The translations under genes were made by a program, and so were the position numbers. From Ananas comosus (Eukaryota > Streptophyta > Magnoliopsida > Poales > Bromeliaceae), in assembly GCF_001540865.1 (NCBI RefSeq), contig NC_033638.1:7893334-7957333 (forward strand): a DNA stretch of 64,000 nt. Reading direction: 5' to 3'. Below the pieces are notes generated by a model. It did not search any database. It was not told the origin of the DNA and was given only the letters and a program-made list of their open reading frames with translations. Positions 45,774-59,400 of the stretch are shown piece after piece (the first letter of the stretch is position 1; each line of letters starts with the position of its first letter).

Positions 45774-46684
45774 TGTAAGGCGGAGCGATTCGTAAAACTA
45801 GTCTTACCTCTCTTCTATTTAACATTTCATGTATGGGCTAAATTTTTGAGGTTGAAAAGAGAAAAATCGATTCCGGCGGAGTTTCTTAACTCTGTTGACT
45901 GTACGCGGTGTGTGATGTTATCTGAACGTTATCAGATGATTTGAGCCGAGTATTGAGAGCATTGATGACACGAACTGCATTAACTAGCGATGTCGCTTTT
46001 GAACTAATATTAAACCGCTTCTTGTTGGTAAAGAAGATGATTCAATTGCTCGTGTTTGCTCGCGGTAATTTTGTTCGTTCCTGTGCTGCTACATACAGCG
46101 AACTGCAGGCATTACCATAGATGGGTAATAAAGGGATGGACATGAGTGCGTGCATCAGGTTAGTAGGGCTGGGGATTCGATCCGAGCCGTCAAACAAAAT
46201 CAGCTACAATGCTTGATTAAACTTGCCCAAAACCGCGCAAGCCGAATTTGCACAGTAAAGTGGCTCCACGTTTAATTTAAGCTGGGATTTTATTGTTTGA
46301 TGCATAATAAACCACACAAGATGAATTACTTAGACATAGTTATTGGAGAAGATAATACCGAAAAACAGAGAAGGCACCTGAGGAGAAAGAATAAAAGTGT
46401 CAGCATTCTTCTTTTCATTTCTTTAAAATTATTAATGAAGAGAACTAACTCTGTACATAGTGATTTTCCAAGTCAATCATTCCCGCTATTCCCATGACTC
46501 AAAGAGTCTGAAACAATTTTCCTAAAGGAAAACCAATTACCACCTACATAGAAGGAAAAAAAAAAAGAATAAAATCGGAGAAGATCAATGGGTAATGAGC
46601 TGCAGATTGAGAAGCTGGTATGAGAATCTACATAAAGCTGCGGGTTAAGAAGAGCTCGTCCTGCTACAAAACTGTTGATGCGGA
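45774..46684. other. Convergent 3' regions of NRPB9 and the BRWD-like gene
   Basis: No further gene is visible. Presumed 3' UTRs of both genes occupy the edges. Short open frames here have no recognisable content. Confidence 0.5.
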
Positions 46685-49600
46685 CTACAATGACGAGAAC
46701 GTGCGTGTGATCCAGTCGGAGAGCCTGCGCATCCTATTCGACATATCAGCACTTTTCCCAAAGTAAGACTCGGCGTTGGAGAGCATAACGGAGGCATCAA
46801 GCTTGACAGCCTCCAGAGTTCGGTAGTAATTGTTTTCCAGTCTCCTCTTGATCACCTCGATAGAGAACTGAACAGGGAACCTGCAGGAATACAATGGAGA
46901 ATCAAAATAAATGTCAGATCCTAGGTAGGGGCATAGGTTAGCTACGCTATTTCGTATTTACCGAACTTGATCTTTAAATTTTTTATTTTATTGCCTAATA
47001 TCGCTACATAGTCGGAGCATCGCAGTACAGATATATGCATATGATATTTGTGGATATACATATAAAACTCACGAAGCATTACCTGTTTAGAAAATCAGAT
47101 TTTTGTGCTACTTGATTAAGCTTTTGAACGCCGTAACAGTCCTGAAAGATCCGCGGAGGGAAAAGATTTAGACTCTGCATATGATGTCAAAAGGGAACCA
47201 AAGCATCATCAAGGAGAGGATCAGTGAAAGAAATTGACCTGATTTCTTGCAGAGGTGTGCTCTAATTTAGAAATACAGGATAAAAGCTTATCCCTAATCC
47301 CGAGATCAATATGTGGGTGCTCCCACTGACTGTCTGCATCGTGAAGCTCCCAAGGGCTATGAAAGTGTTGTTCTGACCCATCGTCCTTGTACTGTATAAC
47401 GTACCTCTCCCATGGACTATCAGGAAACTCGGATGCCCTGGTCTTCACCGCCAAAATGCGGCCGTCCCACCAACTCCCTCCATCCCCATCCTCGTTCCTC
47501 CACCAAACCTGGCATTTATCTCTGTGGGTCCAGTTCCTCTCGATAGCGGCATCGTACCGTGTTCTCTCCACGAGGAAGTCGGGAAAAGAGACGAGCTCAG
47601 GCAAAGTGACCTTGAATGCTTTCCCAAAAGCACTTGAAGACGGATCTGTGAACTCAAGAGTGAGTTTGCAGCAGCCCTCACCCGATCCTTTGAAGGGAGC
47701 ATATTCAAGGGCTCGTACTCTGCAGAATTCAACAGCTTTAAGATCTCTGATCGATTTCCATGGTCCTGCTTCTTGTGACTGCCGTGAACCTCTGATGTAT
47801 TCTTCATGCCCCTGAAAAACACAAGAAAAAATGAACATTATATGCAAACTTTTCAAATATGCCCCTTAAAGTACGTATCTGCAAGTCTAATACTTTAATG
47901 CATGTATTTGTCTACAACCTTGAAATGTCAGGATTTCGCACAAGTAATTTACAAAAATTACAAATTCTCACATGTATTATACATCTAAGATGATTATCAG
48001 CACCTGTGATATTAAACATAGTGTAAAAATATACCGAGAACTCCCTCAACTATTGGCAATTCTGAAATTGACTTGCATACTTTACTCTCTCTTTTTTTCA
48101 TCTACACCACCACAACTTCTAAGATCGTATGATTTATGTTATTGCAGTTTATTAAATAGATGATTGTGTTAAATGTTTAACTGCTCTATTTGCTGTTAGG
48201 AGCTAACAGCTAACTCAAACCCCTTTTCCATTTTCTGTGAAGTGATATCACCATTAAATCTACGAAGACCCCAATCCCCAATTTAAATGACTAGAATAAC
48301 TCAAAGCAAAAATAAATAAATAAATAAAAGGGTGCCAATAAAATTAGTAGAAAAGGTCTCCATACATTTTACCTTAATGATAAACTCAATTTGCTTATAT
48401 GCCTTACATACGGCATGGAGATGAAATTTTACTAAAACTCAAAGGGCGTGTGTTCAAATAAATAGGGTTATGATGGTGTGATTCATGAATCTTTGTTACT
48501 ATTCCAACATTCTTTGATGCAAAGTTTAGAGATGCGGAATATATGCAAATACAGGCAGTATAGATGCAAATTCCAAAACTAAGTCATATACACACAAATA
48601 CATGTATTTTCTGAGGGTTATATATGCAGAAAGGTAAGAGTTATACAAGTTCACATCTTGGATACTTGCAATGGGGAGAGTTAAAAAAACTATAAAGAAT
48701 ACCTGTCTCAGGTATGCCACGTCATCACCTTGTTGGGGGATATATCGGTAGCTCTCTTCATGCTCTAGCAACATCAGCCATGAGAGCTTCCGTGATGGTT
48801 GGTGTTTTCTTTTGTCCAAAGGTCTTGGGTCACTAAAGCTGTAATTCTCTCTCCTATTTCGAACAGATCTCATACCAACTATAGTTTTAGAGGCTGACTT
48901 CCATTCATCAGGTAGGAGTTGATCACGAGCATCCGAAAAGTATCTTCCACCACTAGTAGATGCCTCCAAAGAACCAAAATTAGCCCTAGTGGCCCTAAAT
49001 CTCGATCCACGAACACTATCAACTGCAGCAACACTAGTTTCTGCTTGTCTATCTTCACTATAGTTTGAAAGAGATGTGCTTTCCTCCATTTCATGAATAT
49101 CAACATCAAAACTCTTCCTACTCCTGGATGACTTCGACCTTTTGTAAACTGTATTATACATCTTAGAATAGGAGTTCACTTGTAACTTGTTTGAACCATG
49201 TGGATCCGTATTGCTATTTATCCCAATAGACTCTTCTTCTTCATCCAAAACAGACACCCTACTTTTTTCAGCTGCCATTTGACTCTTTATCATTTGTTCA
49301 GACCCAGAGGTCCTCAAATCCCCTAAATCAGGTGATTTTAATTTGGAAGATGAACTGTTATCTTCCTTCATTAATCCTCTTGATTTGATCCTAATCTTTC
49401 GATACACAGGCTGTGAACTACAAGTCTCAACTTGTTGGCCTTGGGCAGAACCATTTTTACTATCTGTACAGCCAGAATTTTTACCATTCACAATACCTCT
49501 ATCATGGAAGTCCTCATCCTTGTGTATTACAGATTCAGTTGTCTTGCCATTGGCTTGAAGAGAAAGCCGGTCTTCTTGGTCAGCATGCCCTAGCAACTGC

Positions 49601-50428
49601 CGGTTGCTACCATCCCACTCAGGAAGGGCCTCTTTAATTAGCCCATCATTCAATTCTTGGGAAGCAAAATCTACATGTCGACCATTTCTGCCTACTACAT
49701 TAACCCCATGAGCTTGGTACTTAGGGCTTGAAGATGCTCCGCACTCATCATTGGAATTAGGATGTCCATTAGTGTCGCCTTCAAAAGTGCCAGGACATTC
49801 TGCATCTCCTGCTGAAGAGTCAACGAACTTAAGACGTTTAGATGACCGCAACTTAACCTCACCCCATTTGATCGTGTTAGCTTCATCATGATCGGCTGTT
49901 TCCTGTTTGGGGACCTCAGCCTTCATGCTGTCTGAAGGAACAACAGCTTTTGAACAACGATTTGGTAACCTAAGTACCAATTTTCTCTTCACTCCAGTAT
50001 TTTCCGGAGCTTCAACAGGCTGAGAAGGTTTTTCAACATCTTCACACTCTCTAAGGACTTCTTTATCCTTTGATTGTTTCGGTTGGCTATTACGCATTGA
50101 CTTTTCAGATTCAACACTTTGACTGTTCGAATCAGGAAGCGTCATCGACTCACTCTCCGAGGAAGTGCTGTCCATTTCATCTTCCTCTTCTCCATCGGTC
50201 GAAATTCCAGTCATCTTGGAGAACAAATTGAGAGCATTGCATGCAGCACGTCTTTGAGGTCTTAGTGACTTAGATTTAGAAGATTTTTTCTTTGATGCTA
50301 AATGCCCATTTCTTGACCTCCGCACTCTATTGGTCCTTGATGTTGTCACTGCATCACGTTCATCCAGGTTCCGTCTCTTTACTCGCCTCCCAGAAGAAGT
50401 AAACTCAGCCTGGCAAACAAAGTGTCAA

Positions 50429-50471
<43 letters not shown>

Positions 50472-53400
50472 CCAGATTGCTTCTTACTTCTGGCTTGTGC
50501 TTCTTTCTTTTAGATCTTCGAAGGCCTTCCTTGTTAAGGCTAACCCCACTGTCTTCCGCACTAGATACAGAATCACCAGAGGAGCTGCTATTCAGACTTT
50601 CCGGCTCTCCTTCACTTGAATATTCGTCAGTGACATTATACTCCGAATCATTATCATCGGTCTGAACCGCTTCATTTTCTAATTCCCAATTAACAGCATC
50701 CGCAACCTCTGGCAACGGCTCAGCCCACCTCTCCAGGTCTATAATTGGCAATGGCTGGAAATCACCCGTATTTGGGTTGAAAGTGGGACCCACGGCAAAG
50801 TTTACTGATGGAGGACGCCACTCGATACCTAGTGCGCCTAAGCGGCGCCGCTGGTAAATGCTCTGATAAGGTTCAGGGTATGGTATTATACCTGAAATAA
50901 GATATAATAATGTTTGTCACCAAAGACAAGCACAGAGATGCTCAGAAGAATAATCAAATCGGTACAACTATATCCCTTCATAATTATGTATTCACATAGA
51001 AATCCCTACCTAACCTCAAAAACTTTGAAGTTCTGTTTATACGCTCTCGTACTTGTAAAAGTGACCCTTTTAAAACTTTTTCTTATACAAGACCAACTTC
51101 CTTCCACAGGTTGGAGAACTCCTTACTGGGGTATCTTTGTAAGAAATGCATTTTTCAAGTAGACGTGTAAAAAAAAAAAGAGGAGACTTTGTGAAGCCCC
51201 AACAAACATTTGGTTTATCACTTACTTGCATCACACAACAAATCCTGGACATTCCTTCGATATGGTGCGAGTTGTGTCTCCTGGGATTTGATGCAGCATT
51301 AATAAGCAGAATGTAAAAAAGAAGGCAAAGTAAAATGCAACACAACAAAAAACCAATTCTAAAGTAAGTCTACACTAAAAAAGAAGAGATCTTCAAGAAA
51401 ATTCAAATAATTGCTGAAAAGTGCAGAATGATACATTCATATCGTTTACTTTGCAAATCACATCAGATATTCTGCCAGCATTTCGCTGAAGCTATATGGG
51501 ATAAACCATGACGCAAGACTAGAAAGAGATTAGACAAATATAGTGTATAACATAGAAGGAAGAGGGCACATGCCAATTGTTTATATCCAATAAAAGAGAA
51601 AAATTCTGCTTATAATTTTTAAATCTGTGACAGACTAGTAATGAAAGAATACCAGAACTTTTACCTTTTCTTTTTAATCTTATTAAGACAAGAAGTGAAC
51701 CAAACAAATATTCCTCTTCTTACATTACATCTAGAACTTGCCACCTTCTGCAGAGCTTATTTAATCCCTCTTATTGTTTTTTTCTTTTTTTTTTGTGTGT
51801 GTGGATATGTGCGTGTAAGGAGGTTTATCATGTGTCTAACTTACCATATAGACATTTTATTTACAAAATGCAGTAGCTATAAGCTCCACTATCTTCTCTC
51901 TGAGTAAGCGCAGGTTCCCAAATTATAGACACTCAAAATCTGAAAAAATTTGACCGAGTTTGGCACCAAAAGGTTTGGGTCTAAAGTCCAACAAAAGATA
52001 AGACTAGATCAGGACTATGATCTGATCAACTGGTTGAACCTTCCTGGATTTAGTGACGTACTTGTTTCTGTCTAGATCTAAAATACTGGCACTTAATTTG
52101 CTTGTGTAGTGAAAATTTATCACTTACATTGGCAGTTATATCACTTGTGTAGTGAAAATTTGTAACTTACATTGGCAGTTAAATATTGTTAAAATGGTAA
52201 CAAGTTCGTGTGGTAGTTCTTTTTCTCATTCAACCAGAAGTCCGGTCTGTCAATTCAAGCATACTAAGTAAAATAATAAAAATAACATTCGGTTTGTCTA
52301 CTATTATATTTTAGGGATGAAGCTCCCCACCACTCCCAAAAAACCAAAAAAAAAAAAAAAAAACACACTTTAGGATCAATCAAGAATGACAAAGTTGAAG
52401 TTGGCAAATGTAAAAATATCTCAAGTTTCTTTCACTGCAAATCCCAGTGTAGGAACTAAAAAATAACATGAAAGGAATATAAGGCAAAAACTAAAAAGAC
52501 CAGGGTATTTTCAGACTCTTCAAATTAAATATTCAGCAAGCCCACATACAAATTAGGAACTGACAAGCCCAAAACCTAGTAGGTAATCTTTGCCCGTGAG
52601 AATCTGAAGTGTCAATTTTGGCACATATTCGTTTGGAGATAGAAATGATAACCATGTGATATAAAACGGACCACCTCCATCAATTAATATTGAAGTCTAG
52701 CATAGGATATTTACCATTCTACTTACATGGAATTAGACTGGCTATTTTTTTTTTCTTTTGATTGTTCGTTCTTCAATAGATATCATTTTGCTATAAAGCA
52801 AGTGTACAATTTGTACTAAGCAGTCTCTAAACCAGATACATGAAGAGCACAATGGACAAAAACAAACCTGATCCAAAACATTTCCATTTGTATCTTGGAT
52901 AAGGGGTCGATAGTCTCCCAGGAAGAACTGTTACATAACACAAATCAGAATTACAAAACAGAAAGCAGTATAATACTAAATTATTGCATAAGCTAACAAC
53001 TGATGCAAACACCTGATCGTATTTCGCGTCCTTTTGAGACTCTCCTTGCCCTGTGGCTATAATATATATTTGTCCAACTTCATCTGAGAGAACGATTGAT
53101 GTTCCATCTCTGAATCACATTTCCCAAGTTTTCAAGTTAAGAAATGTTTCACCAGCATATGATAAATTTAATTTATAACATATTGTATATTTTGTTACAC
53201 TGGGAGATCACAAGAAAATAATGCTGGCTGCTAGGAGGTTAGGAATGAAACTCAAAATAGAAGTCTAGAGTCAAAAGGTTCTTTTTTATTAATGTGAAAA
53301 AGTTTCATTAAGATATTTAAGAGGCATATTTCATATAAAATGAAGAAGAAACTCAAGCAGAGTAGTCTGAGAAAAGCAGAAATGCAAATACATGCAAATT

Positions 53401-56400
53401 ATACAGTTTACTTACGGAGAAAATTTCCCATCCACCAGCTTAAACTGTCCTGTTTCATAAATCTGTACTGGTTTCCCCTCCCATATCTAGACACGCAATT
53501 ATCAGCAAACATTAACATGTAAGAAAAGAAATTGCTGTTTTCTGGAAAGATCGTCTCAGAAACTTACATCCCAGATGATTGTCTTCCCATCATATCCAGC
53601 ACTCATAGCTATCCGAGGGTTGAAAGGATGCACATCCAAAACAAATGTCTGTCAATAATAGAGAGGCTACTGTCAAAACTAAACCACTTAAAACTTCTTA
53701 CGTTGTGAGAGTATAGCAATAAAAAGTGTATACCAATAAAAAGGAATAATAGGAATATTGTGCACTAAATAGAAGACTGAATCAGCTCTTTTGTCACTAA
53801 ATGCAAATCCAACGAAGACATTATGCTACTAAAAAATTCACTTTCATGGATAAAAATGGTAGACAAGACAGTGGCAGGACGATGAAGGAATAATCTTTGT
53901 AATCTCTGAGAACTAAGTAATTATACAGAGAGTCAGGTGCTTCTCAATAAATATCGTTTCCAGTAAAGAAAAATTAAATATAATTCTTCCCTTCCCATTT
54001 CTTTCTTTCCTTCCCATTTCTTACAACAATTTTGAGTTCTAGCAATCAAATAAAATAAATTGTAACAAAAAAAGAAAATTTTTACAACGTTTTGTATGAC
54101 ATTTCTTCAAAATTTGGACCTATCTTTCCATTTACATGCAAACAAAGATTTGGTTGCAGAATCCCATTTATATTTAAGTTATTGCCTATTTCTATGCTTA
54201 ATACAAAATACAATAATGTCTATTCAGAAAGACCAATTTAACAAAGAACATTAATGTCCGACTTCATGGATACCCGAGACACTACCATGCATAAGTAGGC
54301 CAGCACATACGCAGGTGCAAAAGCGGTTCACATAAGGTACTATTAAAATATTGGAAAGACCAAAGAATAATGTTTAAGTGGTAAATAAACAAGTAACAAA
54401 GAGGATAGTGAATAAGGAGAACAAAATTGAAGATCTACTAAGATTTTTCTTTCACATTGTAAAGATCAAGGTTTCGAGTACTTTGTGGCAAATAAAAACA
54501 TATGAATTACAGAAAAGAAAAGAATTATCAAAATAATTCAACAAAAATCTATATTAAATATGAAAGTTGTGTGTCACAGTAGGTTATAAGCTGCTGCCAC
54601 AACAGAAACACCACAAAACCACGATATCAGAAATATAAATATTGGAATAAGTATACTAAGATACTTAACTGATTCCTTGTGACCAATCAACGAATGGACC
54701 AAGCTACCATCAGAAGCATTCCAAACACATATTCTGCAATCTGATAAAAACAATAACACATTGAGGAAAATAATTGAAGGACAAGAGAAAATAAACAATT
54801 CCCACCAAAATTGTGGGGCTGGAAATATCTCTGTCAACAGATTAAGGTCTCAGATATAGTAGAGATGCTACTAGCTGGTGAACGTAAAGCTTTATAGACC
54901 TTTCTTTCACTATATACATTATAATTGTGAAAACCCATTACTTAACTACCTCACTTCATTTATTAAGAAACAGTCATGATGAGACTTGGAATGTCTAATA
55001 AACCATGGATTTGTTTCAACATGCTATAGAAAAAGAATTGCAGGATTCACCATAGTAAACAAAAAGGAAAAAAATACTGATAGCTTTAAGTATTTACAAC
55101 ATTCGCATGAAACATGAAGCAGCAGATCACTTACCCATGATTGCAGCAAGTACAAAGCGGTTATCCAAACTCCATACAATCATATTAACACCACGAGGAG
55201 TTGGCTGACACCTGTGACGTGGACCCCCACGGGTAGGTTGGGGAGCCATGGGTGGTGGGGGAACCTTAAGATGATAGGCACGCGTCCAATGCCCAACCTT
55301 TCCCTGAACCAATGGCGAGACAGACAAACCATCACAACGGATATCTTGAAAGATTTTAAGATAATGTAAGGTTGCCGTAGCATGAAGATCATCATTACAA
55401 TCTAGACCAAAATACATCCCTCTAATTCTTTTTCCCTCTTTTATTTGCATAAAGCATTAAAAAACATGAGAGGAGGAAAGGGGGAAAAAAAGTGAAAAAG
55501 GTAACATCAGCACAAGCACAATTCCCTGCAAAAGAAAAGGTAGACATCTTATGACAAAATCTAAACTACTAAAAACAACAACAGAAAATACTGATGGATA
55601 GTTTGAATCTCTCTACCTCATATTCAGAACCTTCAACAAATAGTAAAGTTCAATTTAACATACATGATTGTATCAACACTTTCATATCACTTGCTGACAA
55701 TAGATAAACTGTGATTTCTGATGCAATTTGGCAAGGGAATATAAGTACACTTTCAACCCAAATAGTGCTTACATGAGACCGACGGGATCTCGGAATCCAA
55801 ATAATTGCACTGCCATCACGAGAGCAGGTGACAATGTTGTCATGAGTGAACCTGAGAAACATAAACAATCTATCAGTAATGAATTTAAGAGTAATATGTG
55901 AGATTTACAAAGAGAGAATCGTTATTACTGAAATTCATAGAACAGGTGACAGAATCGTTATTACTGAAATTCGTAGAACTAGTGACATAAACAAACCAGG
56001 AATTTTTGAACTTGGGAAGATTATCTTCCTTCAGTGTATCAGCTGTAGAAGATCTAGGTGCCACAGCACAGCCACTAAGTCAAGAGAAAACAAAATGATC
56101 AAAGTGCATAAAGAAAAAAAATATTGGACATAATTGACATCATATTCATGGCCAGCAAACCTAAATTGGACATAGTTGACATCATTTTCATGGCCAGATA
56201 ACAGATCCATCTCATGATGCCTTTGATCAGATTCATCAGGATTGATCTTAAAAGCATTCCAGACCTGCAATTGGCAATTTAAATTAAACCTGACTACCTC
56301 ATAATTTTCAAAATGACTAGAGACAATAAAAGTACAATCAACTTCTTTTCTAGAATAAGAAATTATATAACACTGTACCCTTGCATATGTATCTGAACTA

Positions 56401-59400
56401 CCAGTGACAAATACGGTTCCATTAGCGTTGAATGCACAACATAAGATTTGATGATTTTGTTGCACAGCACTGGGAGAAGGATCGTTGTTCTTTCCTGGCA
56501 TCATCTCATGATTTTCAGAATAGGGTCACATTGACTGAAACCTCTAATGAAAAGAAATAACCAAGTAATATTAAACTAACCAGCTGAAGTATCTAAAGGC
56601 TTTGGACTATATACTTGCAGACTGGGTTTAGAGTACCTAGCATCCCAAATGCGGCAAGTCCCATCATCAGAGGACCTGCTCAGCAAACAAAAGGAAAGCA
56701 ACTAAATGAGACAAGCGTCTGACATTATATACATGGATAAAGATGAAGAAGAAAGACATGCTCCAGAGTTTATGTAAGCAAAAGATCCTTGTCTCTGCTC
56801 AACTGAAAACTAGCAGAGATGTAATAATAACAGCCATCAGATATTTGGGAATTCTGAAGAGAAAAGGCGTCTTCTCAATTCCTCTACTTATTCCTGAACT
56901 AGTGTCCTCTGTACATCCCTAAACTAGCGGGGGATGTGACAAGTTAATTCCCCTTCCTCATATCAGCAATTCGGGTGAAAACGCATAAGACACAGATTGG
57001 ATAGTGGATAACCCACATATGTATGCACATTTGTTGTCTGGATATGAATAGGCATACAGATGGACAATATAGTTTCAAACAATATTTGCATAACAAGAAG
57101 TGAAGTCTTCTTCCATCATCCTCCATTCACACTATGAGGTGCTGGACAACAATGAATTGGATACCTACATATCAATAATTTTTTGGTTCACATGTATACA
57201 AATATAGTAGGTAATACGCTGCTCCATAACCAATATATAGAATGAACCAATCTGAGACTTGTCCAAAATAGACATACATACAGTTAAGCTACTATTTTAC
57301 AGTTTTGTATTTTCTAATATATGGGCATTTAAGATATATCAGATGGACAACTCGAACCAATATTCCTATGATGCTATCCCAAAAAGTATATCAGGGAGTG
57401 GATAGAAATACTGATTTGATTACAGATAAGGAAACCTAAACCATATCCAGCAAAACTTTGATGCAAAGCTGGTTTGATGGATCTCATCCAAATTATTTTT
57501 GCCCTACCCTGCAGGCAAATAAGGTAGCTGATCCCTATTAATGACTTATTAAGATAGGCATGAGAAAAAAATAAAGTGACAAAATTTTCCTATTTCTAGA
57601 TATCCCCAAGAAGATTGGCTATTGGCGCATAGCCAAATAATGCAGTCAAAAAATTGAACTCACGATAGCAGATGGTAAACAGCATTTGGCCTAGGACTAA
57701 ATGCAATAGCAGTTACAGCTGCAGCATGCCCCTTCAAAACTGAAATCGGCAGCCCATCGGGTATACGCCACTGCAGCAATCCAACGACGATGTGAAGAAG
57801 AAGAAAAAGAGGAACAAGATACAGTGATCAATTCATAGGAAGACACCTAAAGACAAGAAATTACCACTCTGATGATGAAGTCATTCGAAGAAGAAGCCAC
57901 CAAAGAATTATTGAAACTCACAGCCAAGTCAGTGATGTCACCCTTCACAAAAGCAAAGCAGATACACAAATTCAATCATGGAAGGGGAGAGATCATAGTT
58001 CGCAGTTCAAAGTGCAAAGAAACAGAACAGACTCACTTCATGTCCTCGGCAACTGGCCAGGCAAAAGGCAGTCTCCATTGACCAGATCTTTACAAGGCGA
58101 TCATCCGACCCAGTGATGACATAACGCCCAGAGCGATCAAATGTAGCTGCAGAATCAAACGTCAAGTTGAGATTTTAAAATGGAAAAAAAGGGGTCAAAT
58201 TTTGATGACAATTTCAAAAAAGATTGAATTAGCTTGAAAACAAATAGAAAATCAGCAGAAGAATAAAGTACGATATTCAAGTACAAAAGCCTGAAAAGAG
58301 ACAACAGGGAGCAAAAATATTCTGCATTTTACCGATCAAGTAAACTATAGATGCACGATGAGCAATGAAACATAGTCAGAGAAACATCTGAAAATTCTTT
58401 AAAAAAAATAGAGAAAGAGAGGGTGCAATAGGTAGATTAATAAAGAGCCCAAGACGTATGACGATCTCAGAGAGAAACAATGGTGTGTATCTTGACCTTT
58501 AGCAATATGGTTAACAAGACAAATAATTGAACATCATCCCAATTTGTTACTCAAGTGAACTAACAGACATATACACTCACAAGTAACAAGAAAGAGGATT
58601 ACCAATTTCACATAGCATATATCTTTCAATTGACATATCTAATAATGAACTGTTATTGTTCACAACTAGTGACAACCAACATTCTAAAAACCTGACGCCA
58701 AAGAACTGCAATTTCTCCTATTTTGACAGGACCTAACTACAAAATGTTAAACTTAAACAGCACAATTAGATGTGGATGTTATAAATCATTTCAAGTTGTA
58801 GTTACAACACTGCAGTCAAATAACAAATCTCTATGCAAACCAAAAACTAAGTAATGGTAAGACCATGCAAAACCCAAATCAAGCATGTATAAACAGAATG
58901 CCAGAGAGCGGGTAATGATTAAATATTAGCAAAACATGAAAAATTAACTCTAATGCCTTATCTAGTTCAAAAATAGCTGTAAAAGAACTAGTTTCTCGAT
59001 CCATCAAAAGAAAAGATTTGCACGCTGTATATAAAGATCCATTCAACCACCAACCCTCCCTAGTGCAAGTGGCATAGGGCTTGACGGTTAATACCCGAGA
59101 TCTCAAGTTTGAAGCCTAATTGCTTAACATTTCTAGCTAAGTATATTTCTAAAAAAATGAAGTGGGTAGCATGCTACCATTCTCTCTCAAAAAAAAAAAA
59201 AGATTGAAAGATCCATTCAACCAGGACATACGAACAAAGTGCAAGTCACTATAGAAACAACATGAATTCACTGAGAGAAATTGCATGCAATTTGACTAAC
59301 AAAAAAGCAAATTGTTCATGCATTCAATAACATACCATGTCTTGCAAATGCATTTGTACCCATAGGAAAGAGCCAAATAACTATGTAATTACAGATATAT

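Noticed and set aside
47387..47815. Plus-strand 142-codon frame over the 573-nt exon
   Set aside because: It is the complement of the crypto-Tudor-like exon of the BRWD-like gene, whose minus-strand frame joins in phase on both sides.
49343..49637. Plus-strand frames inside the large exon of the BRWD-like gene
   Set aside because: They are antisense to a 569-codon conserved coding exon and show no motif of their own.
57872..58081. Plus-strand frame over 57872-58081
   Set aside because: It covers two WD40 exons of the minus-strand gene and their intron; no independent support.
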